Source: Streptomyces luteolifulvus
GTDB taxonomy: Bacteria; Actinomycetota; Actinomycetes; Streptomycetales; Streptomycetaceae
DNA length: 64,000 bases
Assembly (NCBI RefSeq): GCF_008806595.1
Contig: NZ_VZRB01000009.1
Coordinates: forward strand, 62,001-126,000
Reading direction: 5' to 3'
Part shown: positions 51,771 through 60,981 of the stretch, piece after piece
Position numbering within the stretch: the first letter of the stretch is position 1
Layout: every line of letters begins with the position of its first letter
The notes under the pieces: model-generated
Databases searched by the model: none
Told to the model about the DNA's origin: nothing
The model's input: only the letters and a program-made list of their open reading frames with translations
Translations under genes and position numbers: made by a program

Positions 51771-53639
51771 TTATTTCTTCCCCTTGGCCGATCCCCCGCT
51801 GTCATCACTGCTCAGCACGGCGATGAAGGCCTCCTGCGGAACCTCCACAGAGCCCACCATCTTCATCCGCTTCTTGCCCTCCTTCTGCTTCTCCAGCAGC
51901 TTCCGCTTACGGGAGATGTCACCGCCGTAGCACTTGGCGAGGACGTCCTTGCGGATGGCGCGGATGGTCTCGCGGGCGATGACCCGGGAGCCGATGGCGG
52001 CCTGGATGGGCACCTCGAAGGCCTGCCGCGGGATGAGCTCGCGCAGCTTGGCGACGAGCCGCACACCGTACGCGTACGCCGCGTCCTTGTGCGTGATCGC
52101 CGAGAACGCGTCCACCTTGTCGCCGTGCAGCAGGATGTCCACCTTGACGAGGCTGGAGGTCTGCTCGCCGGTGGGCTCGTAGTCGAGGGAGGCGTAGCCA
52201 CGGGTCTTGGACTTCAGCTGGTCGAAGAAGTCGAAGACGATCTCGGCGAGCGGCAGGGTGTAGCGGATCTCCACCCGGTCCTCGGACAGGTAGTCCATGC
52301 CGAGCAGGACACCGCGCCGGGTCTGGCACAGCTCCATGATCGAGCCGATGAACTCGCTGGGCGCCAGGATGGTGGCGCGCACGACCGGCTCGTACACCTC
52401 GCCGATCTTCCCCTCGGGGAACTCGCTCGGGTTGGTGACGGTGTGCTCGCCGCCGTCCTCCATGACCACGCGGTAGACCACGTTCGGCGCGGTGGCGATG
52501 AGGTCGAGCCCGAACTCGCGCTCCAGCCGCTCACGGATCACATCGAGGTGGAGCAGGCCGAGGAAGCCGACGCGGAAACCGAAGCCGAGGGCGGCGGAGG
52601 TCTCCGGCTCGTAGACCAGCGCGGCGTCGTTGAGCTGGAGCTTGTCGAGGGCGTCGCGCAGCTCGGGGTAGTCGGATCCGTCCAGCGGGTAGAGCCCGGA
52701 GAAGACCATGGGCTTGGGGTCCTTGTAGCCGCCGAGCGCCTCGGTGGCCCCCTTGGTCTGCTGGGTGATGGTGTCGCCGACCTTGGACTGACGGACGTCC
52801 TTCACGCCGGTGATGAGGTAGCCCACCTCGCCGACGCCGAGCCCGTCGGCACCGAGCATCTCGGGCGAGTTGGTCCCGATCTCCAGCAGCTCGTGCGTCG
52901 CCCCGGTGGACATCATCCGGATCCGCTCACGCTTGCTGAGCTGCCCGTCCACGACACGGACGTACGTCACGACGCCGCGGTAGGAGTCATAGACGGAGTC
53001 GAAGATCATCGCGCGGGCGGGCGCGTCCTTGACACCGACCGGCGCCGGGATCTCCCGGACGACCTTGTCGAGCAGCGCGTCGACGCCGACCCCGGTCTTC
53101 GCGGAGACCCGCAGCACGTCGTCGGGGTCGCACCCGACGAGGTTCGCGAGCTCCTCGGCGAACTTCTCGGGCTGCGCGGCCGGAAGGTCGATCTTGTTCA
53201 GTACGGGGATGATCGTGAGGTCGTTCTCCATCGCCAGGTAGAGGTTGGCGAGGGTCTGGGCCTCGATGCCCTGGGCGGCGTCGACGAGGAGGATGGTCCC
53301 CTCGCAGGCGGCGAGCGACCGCGAGACCTCGTAGGTGAAGTCGACGTGCCCCGGGGTGTCGATCATGTTGAGGATGTGCGTGTTGCCCGGATCCTGGGTC
53401 GGGGCCCAGGGCAGCCGCACGGCCTGGGACTTGATCGTGATACCGCGCTCACGCTCGATGTCCATACGGTCGAGGTACTGAGCACGCATCTGCCGCTGCT
53501 CGACCACACCGGTCAGCTGGAGCATCCGGTCGGCGAGCGTGGACTTGCCGTGGTCGATGTGCGCGATGATGCAGAAATTGCGGATCAGAGCCGGGTCGGT
53601 ACGGCTCGGCTCGGGCACATTGTTAGGGGTCGCGGGCAC
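51771..53639 (-). CDS. lepA: Elongation factor 4 (LepA)
   Basis: 622 aa from GTG 53639, which has AGGA about eight bases upstream; upstream frame extension is not family-like. G1 is [10 protein letters not shown]3 DTPGHVDF, G4 LNKIDLPAA; the unique LepA C-terminus ([25 protein letters not shown]) is present. It back-translocates or remodels stalled ribosomes at the membrane. It is divergent from rpsT, as in other Streptomyces. Confidence 0.97.
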   Translation of the reverse strand: MPATPNNVPEPSRTDPALIRNFCIIAHIDHGKSTLADRMLQLTGVVEQRQMRAQYLDRMDIERERGITIKSQAVRLPWAPTQDPGNTHILNMIDTPGHVDFTYEVSRSLAACEGTILLVDAAQGIEAQTLANLYLAMENDLTIIPVLNKIDLPAAQPEKFAEELANLVGCDPDDVLRVSAKTGVGVDALLDKVVREIPAPVGVKDAPARAMIFDSVYDSYRGVVTYVRVVDGQLSKRERIRMMSTGATHELLEIGTNSPEMLGADGLGVGEVGYLITGVKDVRQSKVGDTITQQTKGATEALGGYKDPKPMVFSGLYPLDGSDYPELRDALDKLQLNDAALVYEPETSAALGFGFRVGFLGLLHLDVIRERLEREFGLDLIATAPNVVYRVVMEDGGEHTVTNPSEFPEGKIGEVYEPVVRATILAPSEFIGSIMELCQTRRGVLLGMDYLSEDRVEIRYTLPLAEIVFDFFDQLKSKTRGYASLDYEPTGEQTSSLVKVDILLHGDKVDAFSAITHKDAAYAYGVRLVAKLRELIPRQAFEVPIQAAIGSRVIARETIRAIRKDVLAKCYGGDISRKRKLLEKQKEGKKRMKMVGSVEVPQEAFIAVLSSDDSGGSAKGKK

Positions 53640-53748
53640 GCAGGGTCCTGTCTCTTGAGGCGCCTTATGCCTCGGGTCGGATCGATACGTAGGTTCCATG
53701 GTCCCACGCGTGGAGGGCGGGGACCGATGTGCCCCGATACAAGCCGGA

Positions 53749-53781
53749 TGCCGGCCCGGTGCCGGCCCGGTGCCGGCCCGG
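53749..53781. repeat. Three tandem 11-bp repeats between lepA and rpsT
   Basis: TGCCGGCCCGG occurs three times without gaps, with the start of a fourth copy. The repeats lie in the 288-bp divergent region. Each contains the palindrome GCCGGC. Confidence 0.6.
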
Positions 53782-53927
53782 TGACCGCGGCCGGTTTGGG
53801 CCGTCCGAAGCGCCGCTGGTACGCTGGGTGGCTGTGTCTCATGCCCTCTCAGCGCGAGGCACACCCCAAGAAAATCACCGGTACGGGACCCGTGCGGCCC
53901 CGTGCCAGAACCTGTAGAGGCTCATTC

Positions 53928-54194
53928 GTGGCGAACATCAAGTCCCAGATCAAGCGGATCAAGACCAACGAGAAGGCCCGGCTGCGCAACAAGGCCGTCA
54001 AGTCCTCTCTGAAGACCGCGATCCGCAAGGCCCGTGAGGCCGCTGCCGCGGGTGACGTCGAGAAGGCCACCGAGTACCAGCGCGCTGCCGCGCGTCAGCT
54101 CGACAAGGCCGTCTCGAAGGGCGTCATCCACAAGAACCAGGCCGCCAACAAGAAGTCGGCGCTGGCCTCCAAGGTCGCGTCCCTCAAGGGCTGA
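53928..54194 (+). CDS. rpsT: 30S ribosomal protein S20
   Basis: 88 aa, basic, starting GTG ([20 protein letters not shown]) with AGAGG a few bases upstream. The helical S20 pattern [13 protein letters not shown] and [15 protein letters not shown] is standard. It binds 16S rRNA. A perfect 12-bp hairpin lies about 130 bp downstream. Confidence 0.97.
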   Translation: MANIKSQIKRIKTNEKARLRNKAVKSSLKTAIRKAREAAAAGDVEKATEYQRAAARQLDKAVSKGVIHKNQAANKKSALASKVASLKG

Positions 54195-54320
54195 CACTCA
54201 CACCTTGATCTGACCGCCGGAGGGAATCGAGCGGGCCCTCTCTCATCCGCTCCCGTCCGGCACCCCGGATCCGCGCGCGGCCTGCGTTCGCCACGCGGGC
54301 GCGGATCCAGCACCTTGAAA

Positions 54321-54369
54321 CGAAGGCCCCGGCGCCTGCCCTTCCCCAGGGCGGTCACCGGGGCCTTCG
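54321..54369. terminator. Bidirectional terminator, rpsT / NTF2-like gene
   Basis: 12-bp perfect stem CGAAGGCCCCGG / CCGGGGCCTTCG (54321-54332 with 54358-54369) in the gap between two convergent genes, 24 bp from the end of the NTF2-like gene. Confidence 0.75.
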
Positions 54370-54392
54370 GTGTGCTCAGTGGGACGCGGGGA

Positions 54393-54788
54393 TCACGACC
54401 AGAACTCGTTGCTCGTGTCGATGTCCGCGACGCACTCGTCGAGGTCGGACACCTTGTCCCCTACGATCCGGAAGACGATGCCGCCCATCTCGTCGATGTG
54501 CCTGCCCTTGCGGTCGGCCGTGAAGTGGTGCACGGAGACCGCGTGTCCCCGGCCGTCGACGAAGATGTTGCGCAGGTCGGCCTGCATCGTGCCGCCCGTC
54601 TCCTCGAAGAGCTTTCCGTACATCTCGATGATCGCGTTCTGTCCCTTGAAGTCGCCCGCCAGCGGGTGACTGCCGGGGACGTGGTGCGCGGCGTCCGACG
54701 TCATCAAGCCCCGCAGGGCGTCCATGTCACCCCGTGAGAAGGCTTCGTAGCCCTTGCGGACGACCGCTGCGTGCGGGTGTTCAGCCAT
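54393..54788 (-). CDS. SnoaL/NTF2-like protein
   Basis: 131 aa with the NTF2-like pattern: N-terminal helix KGYEAFSRGDMDALRGLM, then HHVPGSHPLAGDFKGQNAI and the strand VHHFTADRKGRHIDEMGGIVFRIVGDKVSDLDE. Members are ketosteroid-isomerase-like or polyketide cyclases, or bind small ligands. No cyclase cluster is nearby, so the function is open. The start ATG 54788 is used; GTG 54800 is an alternative close to an AGGAGAG. Confidence 0.75.
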   Translation of the reverse strand: MAEHPHAAVVRKGYEAFSRGDMDALRGLMTSDAAHHVPGSHPLAGDFKGQNAIIEMYGKLFEETGGTMQADLRNIFVDGRGHAVSVHHFTADRKGRHIDEMGGIVFRIVGDKVSDLDECVADIDTSNEFWS

Positions 54789-54888
54789 TCCGACCGCCAC
54801 CTCTCCTTGCCTCGGCGATGTGCGGCTGCTACCCACGATTGTCCTCTCCGGCGCCGCGACGGCGACTGGATCACCGGCCGGGTATGCG

Positions 54889-55875
54889 TCACCGCCCCCG
54901 GGAACGAGCCGCCCGGGCGACAGCGACGACCGCCTTCTCCAGCGCGTACTCGGGATCGTCGCCGCCGCCCTTGACTCCCGCGTCCGCCTCGGCCACCGCC
55001 CGCAGCGCGACGGCGACCCCGTCCGGCGTCCACCCCCGCATCTGCTGGCGCACCCGGTCGATCTTCCAGGGCGGCATGCCCAGCTCCCGCGCGAGATCCG
55101 CGGGCCGCCCGCCGCGCGCGGAGGACAGCTTCCCGATCGCCCGTACTCCCTGGGCCAGGGCGCTCGTGATCAATACCGGCGCCACGCCCGTCGCAAGCGA
55201 CCAGCGCAGCGCCTCCAGTGCCTCGGCCGCCCGCCCCTCGACCGCCCGGTCGGCGACCGTGAAGCTGGAGGCCTCCGCCCGCCCCGTGTAGTACCGCCCG
55301 ACGACCGCCTCGTCGATCGTCCCCTCGACATCCGCGACCAGCTGGGACACTGCCGACGCGAGCTCGCGCAGATCACTGCCGATCGCGTCCACGAGCGCCT
55401 GGCACGCCTCGGGCGTCGCCGACCGCCCGAGCCCGCGGAACTCTCCCCGGACGAAGGCCAGCCGGTCCGCCGGCTTCGTCATCTTCGGGCACGCCACCTC
55501 CCGCGCCCCCGCCTTGCGCGCGGCATCGAGCAGGCCCTTGGCCTTCGCCCCGCCCGCGTGCAGCAGCACGAGCGTGATCTCCTCGGCGGGCGCCCCGAGA
55601 TACGCCTTCACGTCCTTGATCGTGTCGGCCGAAAGATCCTGGGCGTTGCGTACGACCACGACCTTGCGCTCCGCGAAGAGCGACGGACTCGTCAGCTCGG
55701 CCAGCGTGCCGGGCTGCAGCTGGTCCGGGGTCAGATCACGTACGTCCGTGTCGGCGTCGGCGGCCCTGGCGGCGGCCACCACCTCCCGCACGGCACGGTC
55801 GAGCAGGAGGTCCTCCTGGCCCACGGCAAGGGTCACCGGGGCGAGAGGGTCGTCATTCGCAGTCTTCCTGGCCAT
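54889..55875 (-). CDS. holA: DNA polymerase III delta subunit
   Basis: 328 aa. Clamp-loader subunit with LAVGQEDLLLDRAVREVV, LFAERKVVVVRNAQDL, LVLLHAGGAKAKGLLDAARKAG and the C-terminal lid region ELGMPPWKIDRVRQQMRGW. It opens the beta clamp. It is the first of the conserved run before comEC-comEA. ATG 55875 or ATG 55887 may be the start. Confidence 0.93.
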   Translation of the reverse strand: MARKTANDDPLAPVTLAVGQEDLLLDRAVREVVAAARAADADTDVRDLTPDQLQPGTLAELTSPSLFAERKVVVVRNAQDLSADTIKDVKAYLGAPAEEITLVLLHAGGAKAKGLLDAARKAGAREVACPKMTKPADRLAFVRGEFRGLGRSATPEACQALVDAIGSDLRELASAVSQLVADVEGTIDEAVVGRYYTGRAEASSFTVADRAVEGRAAEALEALRWSLATGVAPVLITSALAQGVRAIGKLSSARGGRPADLARELGMPPWKIDRVRQQMRGWTPDGVAVALRAVAEADAGVKGGGDDPEYALEKAVVAVARAARSRGR

Positions 55876-55933
55876 CGCGACAAGCATGGCACGCACCACT
55901 GACACTGCGGTCCGGCCGGCCCGACAACGCGGT

Positions 55934-56015
55934 CCGACCACCGCGCCTTCCGAGCCCCGGACCGACCGCCGCGCCTTCCGAGCCCCGCCACCGACCGGCG
56001 CGCCTTGCGAGCCCG
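55934..56015. repeat. Three tandem copies of a 27-bp sequence
   Basis: Units of about 27 bp sharing CCGCGCCTTCCGAGCCCCG (55934-55960, 55961-55987, and a more diverged third at 55988-56015). They lie in the short gap between holA and the 84-residue protein gene. No function is known. Confidence 0.55.
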
Positions 56016-56031
56016 CGCCCGGTCGGCGGGG

Positions 56032-56286
56032 CTACGGCTCCTCGCGCCAGCCGTCCCACTCCCCCACGAACTCATCGAGCGCCCGGGGATCGAGCCGCTG
56101 CCGCTCGTCGCGCAGGACGAGGAGCCACTGCGCGTCCTCGGCATCGTCCTCGCCGGCCAGCGCATCCCGTACCAGCTGCGGCTCCTCGTCCAGCCCGAAC
56201 CGCTCCCCGAGCGCCTGCGCCGCCTCCTCGGCGGCATCGCGATCGGGCAGCACCAACACATGTCTCACATCACTCACGCGAGCCAT
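56032..56286 (-). CDS. Small conserved protein of unknown function
   Basis: 84 aa, strongly acidic (MARVSDVRHVLVLPDRDAAEEAAQALGERFG, LVRDALAGEDDAEDAQWLLVLRDE, EWDGWREEP). It begins with a beta-strand and an alpha helix resembling an ACT or RNA-recognition-like fold, but I do not recognise a family. No signal or membrane span. It lies between holA and the arylamine acetyltransferase gene on the same strand. Confidence 0.55.
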   Translation of the reverse strand: MARVSDVRHVLVLPDRDAAEEAAQALGERFGLDEEPQLVRDALAGEDDAEDAQWLLVLRDERQRLDPRALDEFVGEWDGWREEP

Positions 56287-56326
56287 TGTCCGGCACCGGC
56301 GCAGGACACCCCGCGCGAGGCGCGCG

Positions 56327-57160
56327 TCAGCCTTCCTGATCGGCCGGCCGCAGCGTCGGCACACGATCGAGTCCGATGCCGAACCGGTCCCGGTACACCG
56401 CGAGCACCTCCTCGTCCGTGTCCAGTTCACGCACCTCACGCGTCCCGTCGGCGGCCGTCACCGTGAACCTGCGGCCGCTGAGCGTGATCCTCCCTCCGTC
56501 CTCCGTGACCCGTGAACAGACCAGCGACCGCGTGAAGTGCGACACCGGAGAGGTGCTGTGCCACCAGGCCCCGGCGACGAAGTCGCCGAGCACCCGGGGC
56601 CGCACATCCAGGCGGTACTGAGCCTTGCCGTTCATCACGACGTCCCGATCCGCCGCCTCCACCGCCGCGCCCCGCACCCCGGCGTCGTCCGGCTCCGCCT
56701 CGGCGATCCGGAACACACCACCGGGATCCGCCTGTTCACCCCTCTCCTCGAACGCCAGCGGATAGTGGCTGTGCGCCCCGAACCCGACATCGGCCAACCA
56801 GTCGCCCCCGTCCTCCGTCCGCACCCGCAGCGCGAGATGGTCGTACGGAATCCCGAGCCGCCCCTCGTCCCCGTACACCCGGGCCGCGAGCAGCGTGACA
56901 TCGAAGCCGAGCGCGGCCAGCAACGCCCCGAATGCGCCGTTGAGTTCGTAGCAGAACCCGCCCCTTCGCGCGCCCACCACCTTGTCCAGCAGCTGCTTCT
57001 CCTCCAGCACGATCCGTTCGCCGAGGTGGATCGACAGGTTCTCGAAGGGCACGGTCCGCAGATGGCGCAGCTGCAGCTCGCGCAGTGCACCGGCGGTGGG
57101 CCGCGCCGGGCGCTCGGCACCCAGACGGTTGAGGTAGGCATCGACCTGTGCGGAATTCAT
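56327..57160 (-). CDS. nat: Arylamine N-acetyltransferase
   Basis: 277 aa. The catalytic triad is Cys70 (ARRGGFCYELN), His108 (IPYDHLALRV) and Asp124 (WLADVGFG). It transfers acetyl from CoA to arylamines and hydrazines; in actinomycetes relatives also form amide bonds in ansamycin synthesis, but no such cluster is near. It lies five bases from the comEC stop. Confidence 0.92.
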   Translation of the reverse strand: MNSAQVDAYLNRLGAERPARPTAGALRELQLRHLRTVPFENLSIHLGERIVLEEKQLLDKVVGARRGGFCYELNGAFGALLAALGFDVTLLAARVYGDEGRLGIPYDHLALRVRTEDGGDWLADVGFGAHSHYPLAFEERGEQADPGGVFRIAEAEPDDAGVRGAAVEAADRDVVMNGKAQYRLDVRPRVLGDFVAGAWWHSTSPVSHFTRSLVCSRVTEDGGRITLSGRRFTVTAADGTREVRELDTDEEVLAVYRDRFGIGLDRVPTLRPADQEG

Positions 57161-57164
57161 GACC

Positions 57165-59759
57165 TCAGTCTCCCGCCACCCGCACCTCCCCGCCGCCCGT
57201 ACCGGCCACCGCGAGCGCCCCGTCCCGGTCGGTCCGCAGGACCATCGCGCCCCCGGACCGCAGCGCCTCGACCGTGCCGGGAGCGGGGTGCCCGTACGGG
57301 TTGTCCGAGCCGCAGGAGATCAGCGCCAGCCGTGGGGCCACCCGGCGTATGAGGTCCGGGTCCTGGTAGGCCGAACCGTGGTGGGCCACCTTCAGCACGT
57401 CCATGTCGTCCAGCCGCGCACCCGCCGGTGTCCTCAACAGGGCCTGCTGGGCCGGGGGTTCGAGATCCCCGAGCAGCAGGAGCCGCAGCCCGGACGACCG
57501 GGCGAGCAGCGCCACACTGGCGTCGTTGGGACCTTCCGGTTCCGGCACCGCACGCGGCGGTGGCCACAGCACCTCCCAGGACAGGGACCCGGCGCGCCGG
57601 CGCTCACCTGCCATGGCGCGGGTCACGGGAATCCCCCGCGCCGCCGCCGCTCTGCGGACGAACTCCGCCTGGTCCGCGGGCTCCTCGAAGCCCGTCGTCT
57701 CGATCGCGCCCACCGAGCGGCCGCGCAGCACTCCCGGCAGACCCGCCACGTGGTCGGCGTGGAAGTGGGTGAGCACGACCAGCGGAATTCTGGTGATGCC
57801 GAGGGTGCGCAGGCACCGGTCCACCAGCTTCGGGTCGGGTCCGGCGTCCACGATCACCCCGGCCCCCTCGCCCGCCGCAAGAACGGTCGCGTCGCCCTGC
57901 CCCACGTCGCACATCGCATACCGCCAGTCCGGCGGCGGCCAGCCCGTGATCACCCTGGTCAGCGGCGGCGGCTGCACCACCACCAGCACCAGCAGCACTC
58001 CGCAGGCCCCGCACAGCCAGGGGTGCCCGAGCAGCCGACGCCCGACGAGCACGACCACCGCCGTGACGAGGGCGAGCAGCAGCGCTCCGGTCCAGCTGCC
58101 CGGCCAGTCCACTCCTCCGCCCGGCAGCGCCGCCCCGGTGCGCGCGATCCCGGCGATCCACTCGGCGGGCCAACCGGCGCACCAGGCCAGCGCCTTGGCC
58201 ACCGGCATCAGCACCGGCGCCGTTGCCAGCGCCGCGAAGCCCAGCACCGTGGCCGGCGCCACCGCGAACTCCGCCAGCAGATTGCACGGCACCGCCACCA
58301 GGCTCACCCGCGCCGAGAGCACGGCCACCACCGGCGCGCACAGCGCCTGCGCCGCGGCGGCGGCACCCAGCGCCTCTGCCAACCGTGGTGGCACCCGGCG
58401 CCGCCGCAGCGCGGCACTCCAGCGTGGCGCGAGCGTCAACAGGGCACCGGTGGCCAGGACGGAGAGCACGAAGCCATAACTGCGGGCCAGCCAGGGGTCG
58501 TACAGCACCAGCAGCAGCACGGCCGTCGCCAGCGCCGGGATCAGTGATCTCCGACGTCCGGTCGCGAGGGCGAGCAGGGCCACGGTTCCGCAGGCCGCGG
58601 CCCGCAGCACACTGGGGTCCGGCCGGCACACGACGACGAAGCCGAGCGTGAGGACCCCGGCCAGCAGCGCGGTCGTCCTGAGGGGAAGACCGAGGCGCGG
58701 TGCCAGGCCCCGGCGCTCGACGAGCTGGGCCAGGCCGGGCGGCCCGAGGAGCAGGGCGAGCAGGATGGTGAGGTTGCTTCCGGACACGGCCAGTATGTGC
58801 GCAAGGTCCGTCTCCTTGAACGCCTCGTCCAGCTCCCGGGTGATCCGTGAGGTGTCCCCGACGACGAGCCCCGGCAGCAGCGCCCGGGCGTCCTCGGGCA
58901 GCCCGTCGGTAGCCTGCCGCAGCCCCGCGCGCAGCCGCCCCGCGAGCCGCTGTGGCGCCGACGGCTCTCTCACCACGTCCGGAACCGCCCGGTCCCTCAC
59001 CCGCAGGACAGCCACGATCCGGTCGCCGCCCACCGTCGGTGGCGCCAGCCGCCCGGTCACGCTCAGCCGCGTGGACGGCAGCAGCCCGAGCCAGGGGGAA
59101 CGGGCCGGGCCCTCGGCCCTGGTCCGTGCACCCGCGTCGACGATCACGAGCACGGGCGTGCGCGTCGCCGCCTCCGTCCCGTTCCCCTCTTCGACGCGTC
59201 GTACATCGGCGTTGATCAGTACAGCGGTCGGGGCCATGTGGTTCCCGCTGATCCGGGGTCTGGTCAGCCGGGGATCGGAGCTGACCTCGACCTCTGCGGT
59301 CACGGTGGCGTACTGGCGTGCCAGCGCCGGCACGGGTCCGCGCCGCAGATCGGCGCCGTGCAGACCGGCGGAGACGGCCGCCGCGGCAGCGCACAGCAGC
59401 AGGGCGGCGACGGGGGCGCGGGGCCAGCCCCCGATTGTCCTGCCGCCGGTCGCCGTGCCGACGGCCGCCCCGTCGGCGGTCGCTCTGCGGCGCCGTGTCA
59501 CGAGCAGGGCTGTGGCCGCCGCGAGACACGCGAGCGTGACGCCGGTGATCCACTCCGGCGGGGCGTCCACCATCAGCACGGCCGTGGCCCAGGCGGCCAG
59601 GGCAGGCGGTACGAGTCGTAGGTCCGTCGGTCCTTCCTGTCGCGGGTGGGCGACTCCGAGCGGCTTCCCAGGGACGGCGTGCACGGCCGGGCGGGCGGGC
59701 ACGGCGGCTCCGCCCCGGTCCCTGGACGCCGGTTGCGAGTCAGCGGGGCCGCGCCTCAT
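57165..59759 (-). CDS. comEC: ComEC/Rec2 family DNA uptake-like membrane protein
   Basis: 864 aa. An N-terminal set of spans and an OB-like loop (DUF4131) is followed by the competence domain with about eight to ten spans (about 260-560) and a C-terminal metallo-beta-lactamase domain (GQGDATVLAAGEGAGVIVDAGPD, LTHFHADHVAGLPG, KVAHHGS). In competent bacteria ComEC forms the DNA channel; Streptomyces is not known to be naturally competent, so the role here is open. It overlaps comEA by 4 bp. Confidence 0.9.
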   Translation of the reverse strand: MRRGPADSQPASRDRGGAAVPARPAVHAVPGKPLGVAHPRQEGPTDLRLVPPALAAWATAVLMVDAPPEWITGVTLACLAAATALLVTRRRRATADGAAVGTATGGRTIGGWPRAPVAALLLCAAAAAVSAGLHGADLRRGPVPALARQYATVTAEVEVSSDPRLTRPRISGNHMAPTAVLINADVRRVEEGNGTEAATRTPVLVIVDAGARTRAEGPARSPWLGLLPSTRLSVTGRLAPPTVGGDRIVAVLRVRDRAVPDVVREPSAPQRLAGRLRAGLRQATDGLPEDARALLPGLVVGDTSRITRELDEAFKETDLAHILAVSGSNLTILLALLLGPPGLAQLVERRGLAPRLGLPLRTTALLAGVLTLGFVVVCRPDPSVLRAAACGTVALLALATGRRRSLIPALATAVLLLVLYDPWLARSYGFVLSVLATGALLTLAPRWSAALRRRRVPPRLAEALGAAAAAQALCAPVVAVLSARVSLVAVPCNLLAEFAVAPATVLGFAALATAPVLMPVAKALAWCAGWPAEWIAGIARTGAALPGGGVDWPGSWTGALLLALVTAVVVLVGRRLLGHPWLCGACGVLLVLVVVQPPPLTRVITGWPPPDWRYAMCDVGQGDATVLAAGEGAGVIVDAGPDPKLVDRCLRTLGITRIPLVVLTHFHADHVAGLPGVLRGRSVGAIETTGFEEPADQAEFVRRAAAARGIPVTRAMAGERRRAGSLSWEVLWPPPRAVPEPEGPNDASVALLARSSGLRLLLLGDLEPPAQQALLRTPAGARLDDMDVLKVAHHGSAYQDPDLIRRVAPRLALISCGSDNPYGHPAPGTVEALRSGGAMVLRTDRDGALAVAGTGGGEVRVAGD

Positions 59760-60871
59760 GGCCGTACGAGATTCCGCAGGTCGGCGAAGCGCCGTTCGCC
59801 GATGCCGTTGACATCACGCAGCTCGTCCACCGAACGGAAGCCGCCGTGCTGAGTGCGGTAGTCGATGATGTGCTGGGCCAGCACGGGGCCGACGCCCGGC
59901 AGGGTGTCGAGCTGCTCCACGGTGGCCGTGTTGAGGGAGACGGGTGCCGACGGTGCCGCTCCCGCCGTGCCCCCGGTGGCCGCACCGCCCGCACCAGATC
60001 CCTGAACAGGGGCGGGACCGCCGACGACGACCTGTTCTCCGTCCACGAGGAAGCGGGCGCGGTTGAGACCGTCGGTGTTGGTGCCGGGGCGCACACCTCC
60101 GGCCGCGCGCAGCGCGTCGGCGACTCGTGAACCGGTCGGCAGGCTGTGGATCCCCGGATCCCGGACCTTGCCGCTGACGTCCACCACGATCTCGGCCCCG
60201 GGCGTGCCCACGGCATCCGGCGCACCGGCGGAGGCGGCCGGGTCGCCCTCCTTCACCACCGGCTCCCCGTCTGCACCCCCTGCGCCGCCCTCTTCGTACG
60301 GTGCCGCCGCGCGTACGACCTCAGGCGCTTTGACGGACTGGGTACGGCCCGCCCAGAAGTGCTGGACGGCGAAGACCGCGGCGACGACGAGCAGCACCGT
60401 CAGCGCGAGCACATTCCGCCGCTCCAGGCCACATCTCGCCTGCAGCCAGACCGGCATCCGCTCCCGCAGAGCCGCCCCGGCCCGCTCCCGCCGACCCGCC
60501 ACCCGCGATACCTCCGGGTCCGGACCACCGGGTAACAGGACGTCGGAGTGCGCGGCAGCGCCGCCGTACAAGACATCTCGGCTCGCAGCCGCCCCGCCGT
60601 ACGAGACGTCCGAGTCCGCCGCCGCACCCCCGTACGACCCACCCGCCCCCACCCCGCTCCCCGGCGGCCCCTTCCCCGACTCCCGCCATTCCCCACCGGG
60701 TTCTGAGAACAGGCACTCCGCGCGTCGGCGGAGTTCGTCCGCCGACGCGTGCCGGTGGCGGGTGCGGCTGCGGACCGGTGGGCGGCGGTGGCGGGTTCGG
60801 CCGTCGGAGGCGGGGCCGCGCCCCGGTCCGCTGCCTGCGGTCGCTGTGCGTGTGCGTGATCGAAGTGCCAT
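59756..60871 (-). CDS. comEA: ComEA helix-hairpin-helix DNA-binding protein
   Basis: 371 aa. A long Arg/Gly-rich cytoplasmic N-terminus includes three copies of YGGAAA (SYGGAAADSDV, SYGGAAASRDV, LYGGAAAHSDV). One transmembrane span (about 170-190: NVLALTVLLVVAAVFAVQHF) is followed by an SLBB domain (EIVVDVSGKVRDPGIHSLPTGSRVADAL) and the C-terminal helix-hairpin-helix pair (SLNTATVEQLDTLPGVGPVLAQHI). Codon 113 (60533-60535) is TTA, suggesting bldA dependence. Translation is coupled to comEC (ATGA). Confidence 0.9.
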   Translation of the reverse strand: MALRSRTRTATAGSGPGRGPASDGRTRHRRPPVRSRTRHRHASADELRRRAECLFSEPGGEWRESGKGPPGSGVGAGGSYGGAAADSDVSYGGAAASRDVLYGGAAAHSDVLLPGGPDPEVSRVAGRRERAGAALRERMPVWLQARCGLERRNVLALTVLLVVAAVFAVQHFWAGRTQSVKAPEVVRAAAPYEEGGAGGADGEPVVKEGDPAASAGAPDAVGTPGAEIVVDVSGKVRDPGIHSLPTGSRVADALRAAGGVRPGTNTDGLNRARFLVDGEQVVVGGPAPVQGSGAGGAATGGTAGAAPSAPVSLNTATVEQLDTLPGVGPVLAQHIIDYRTQHGGFRSVDELRDVNGIGERRFADLRNLVRP

Positions 60872-60981
60872 GCGACGAGGATCGGGCACCTCGGCACGTT
60901 CGCGATGATCTTGGTCAAATTCCGGGGATTACCGCCCAGTTGTGGATAACTCCGCCACTCACACGAGTGAAGCCCACGCAC

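Noticed and set aside
57165..60871. Evidence for natural competence
   Set aside because: ComEC and ComEA alone, without pilus or uptake genes in view, do not show competence.
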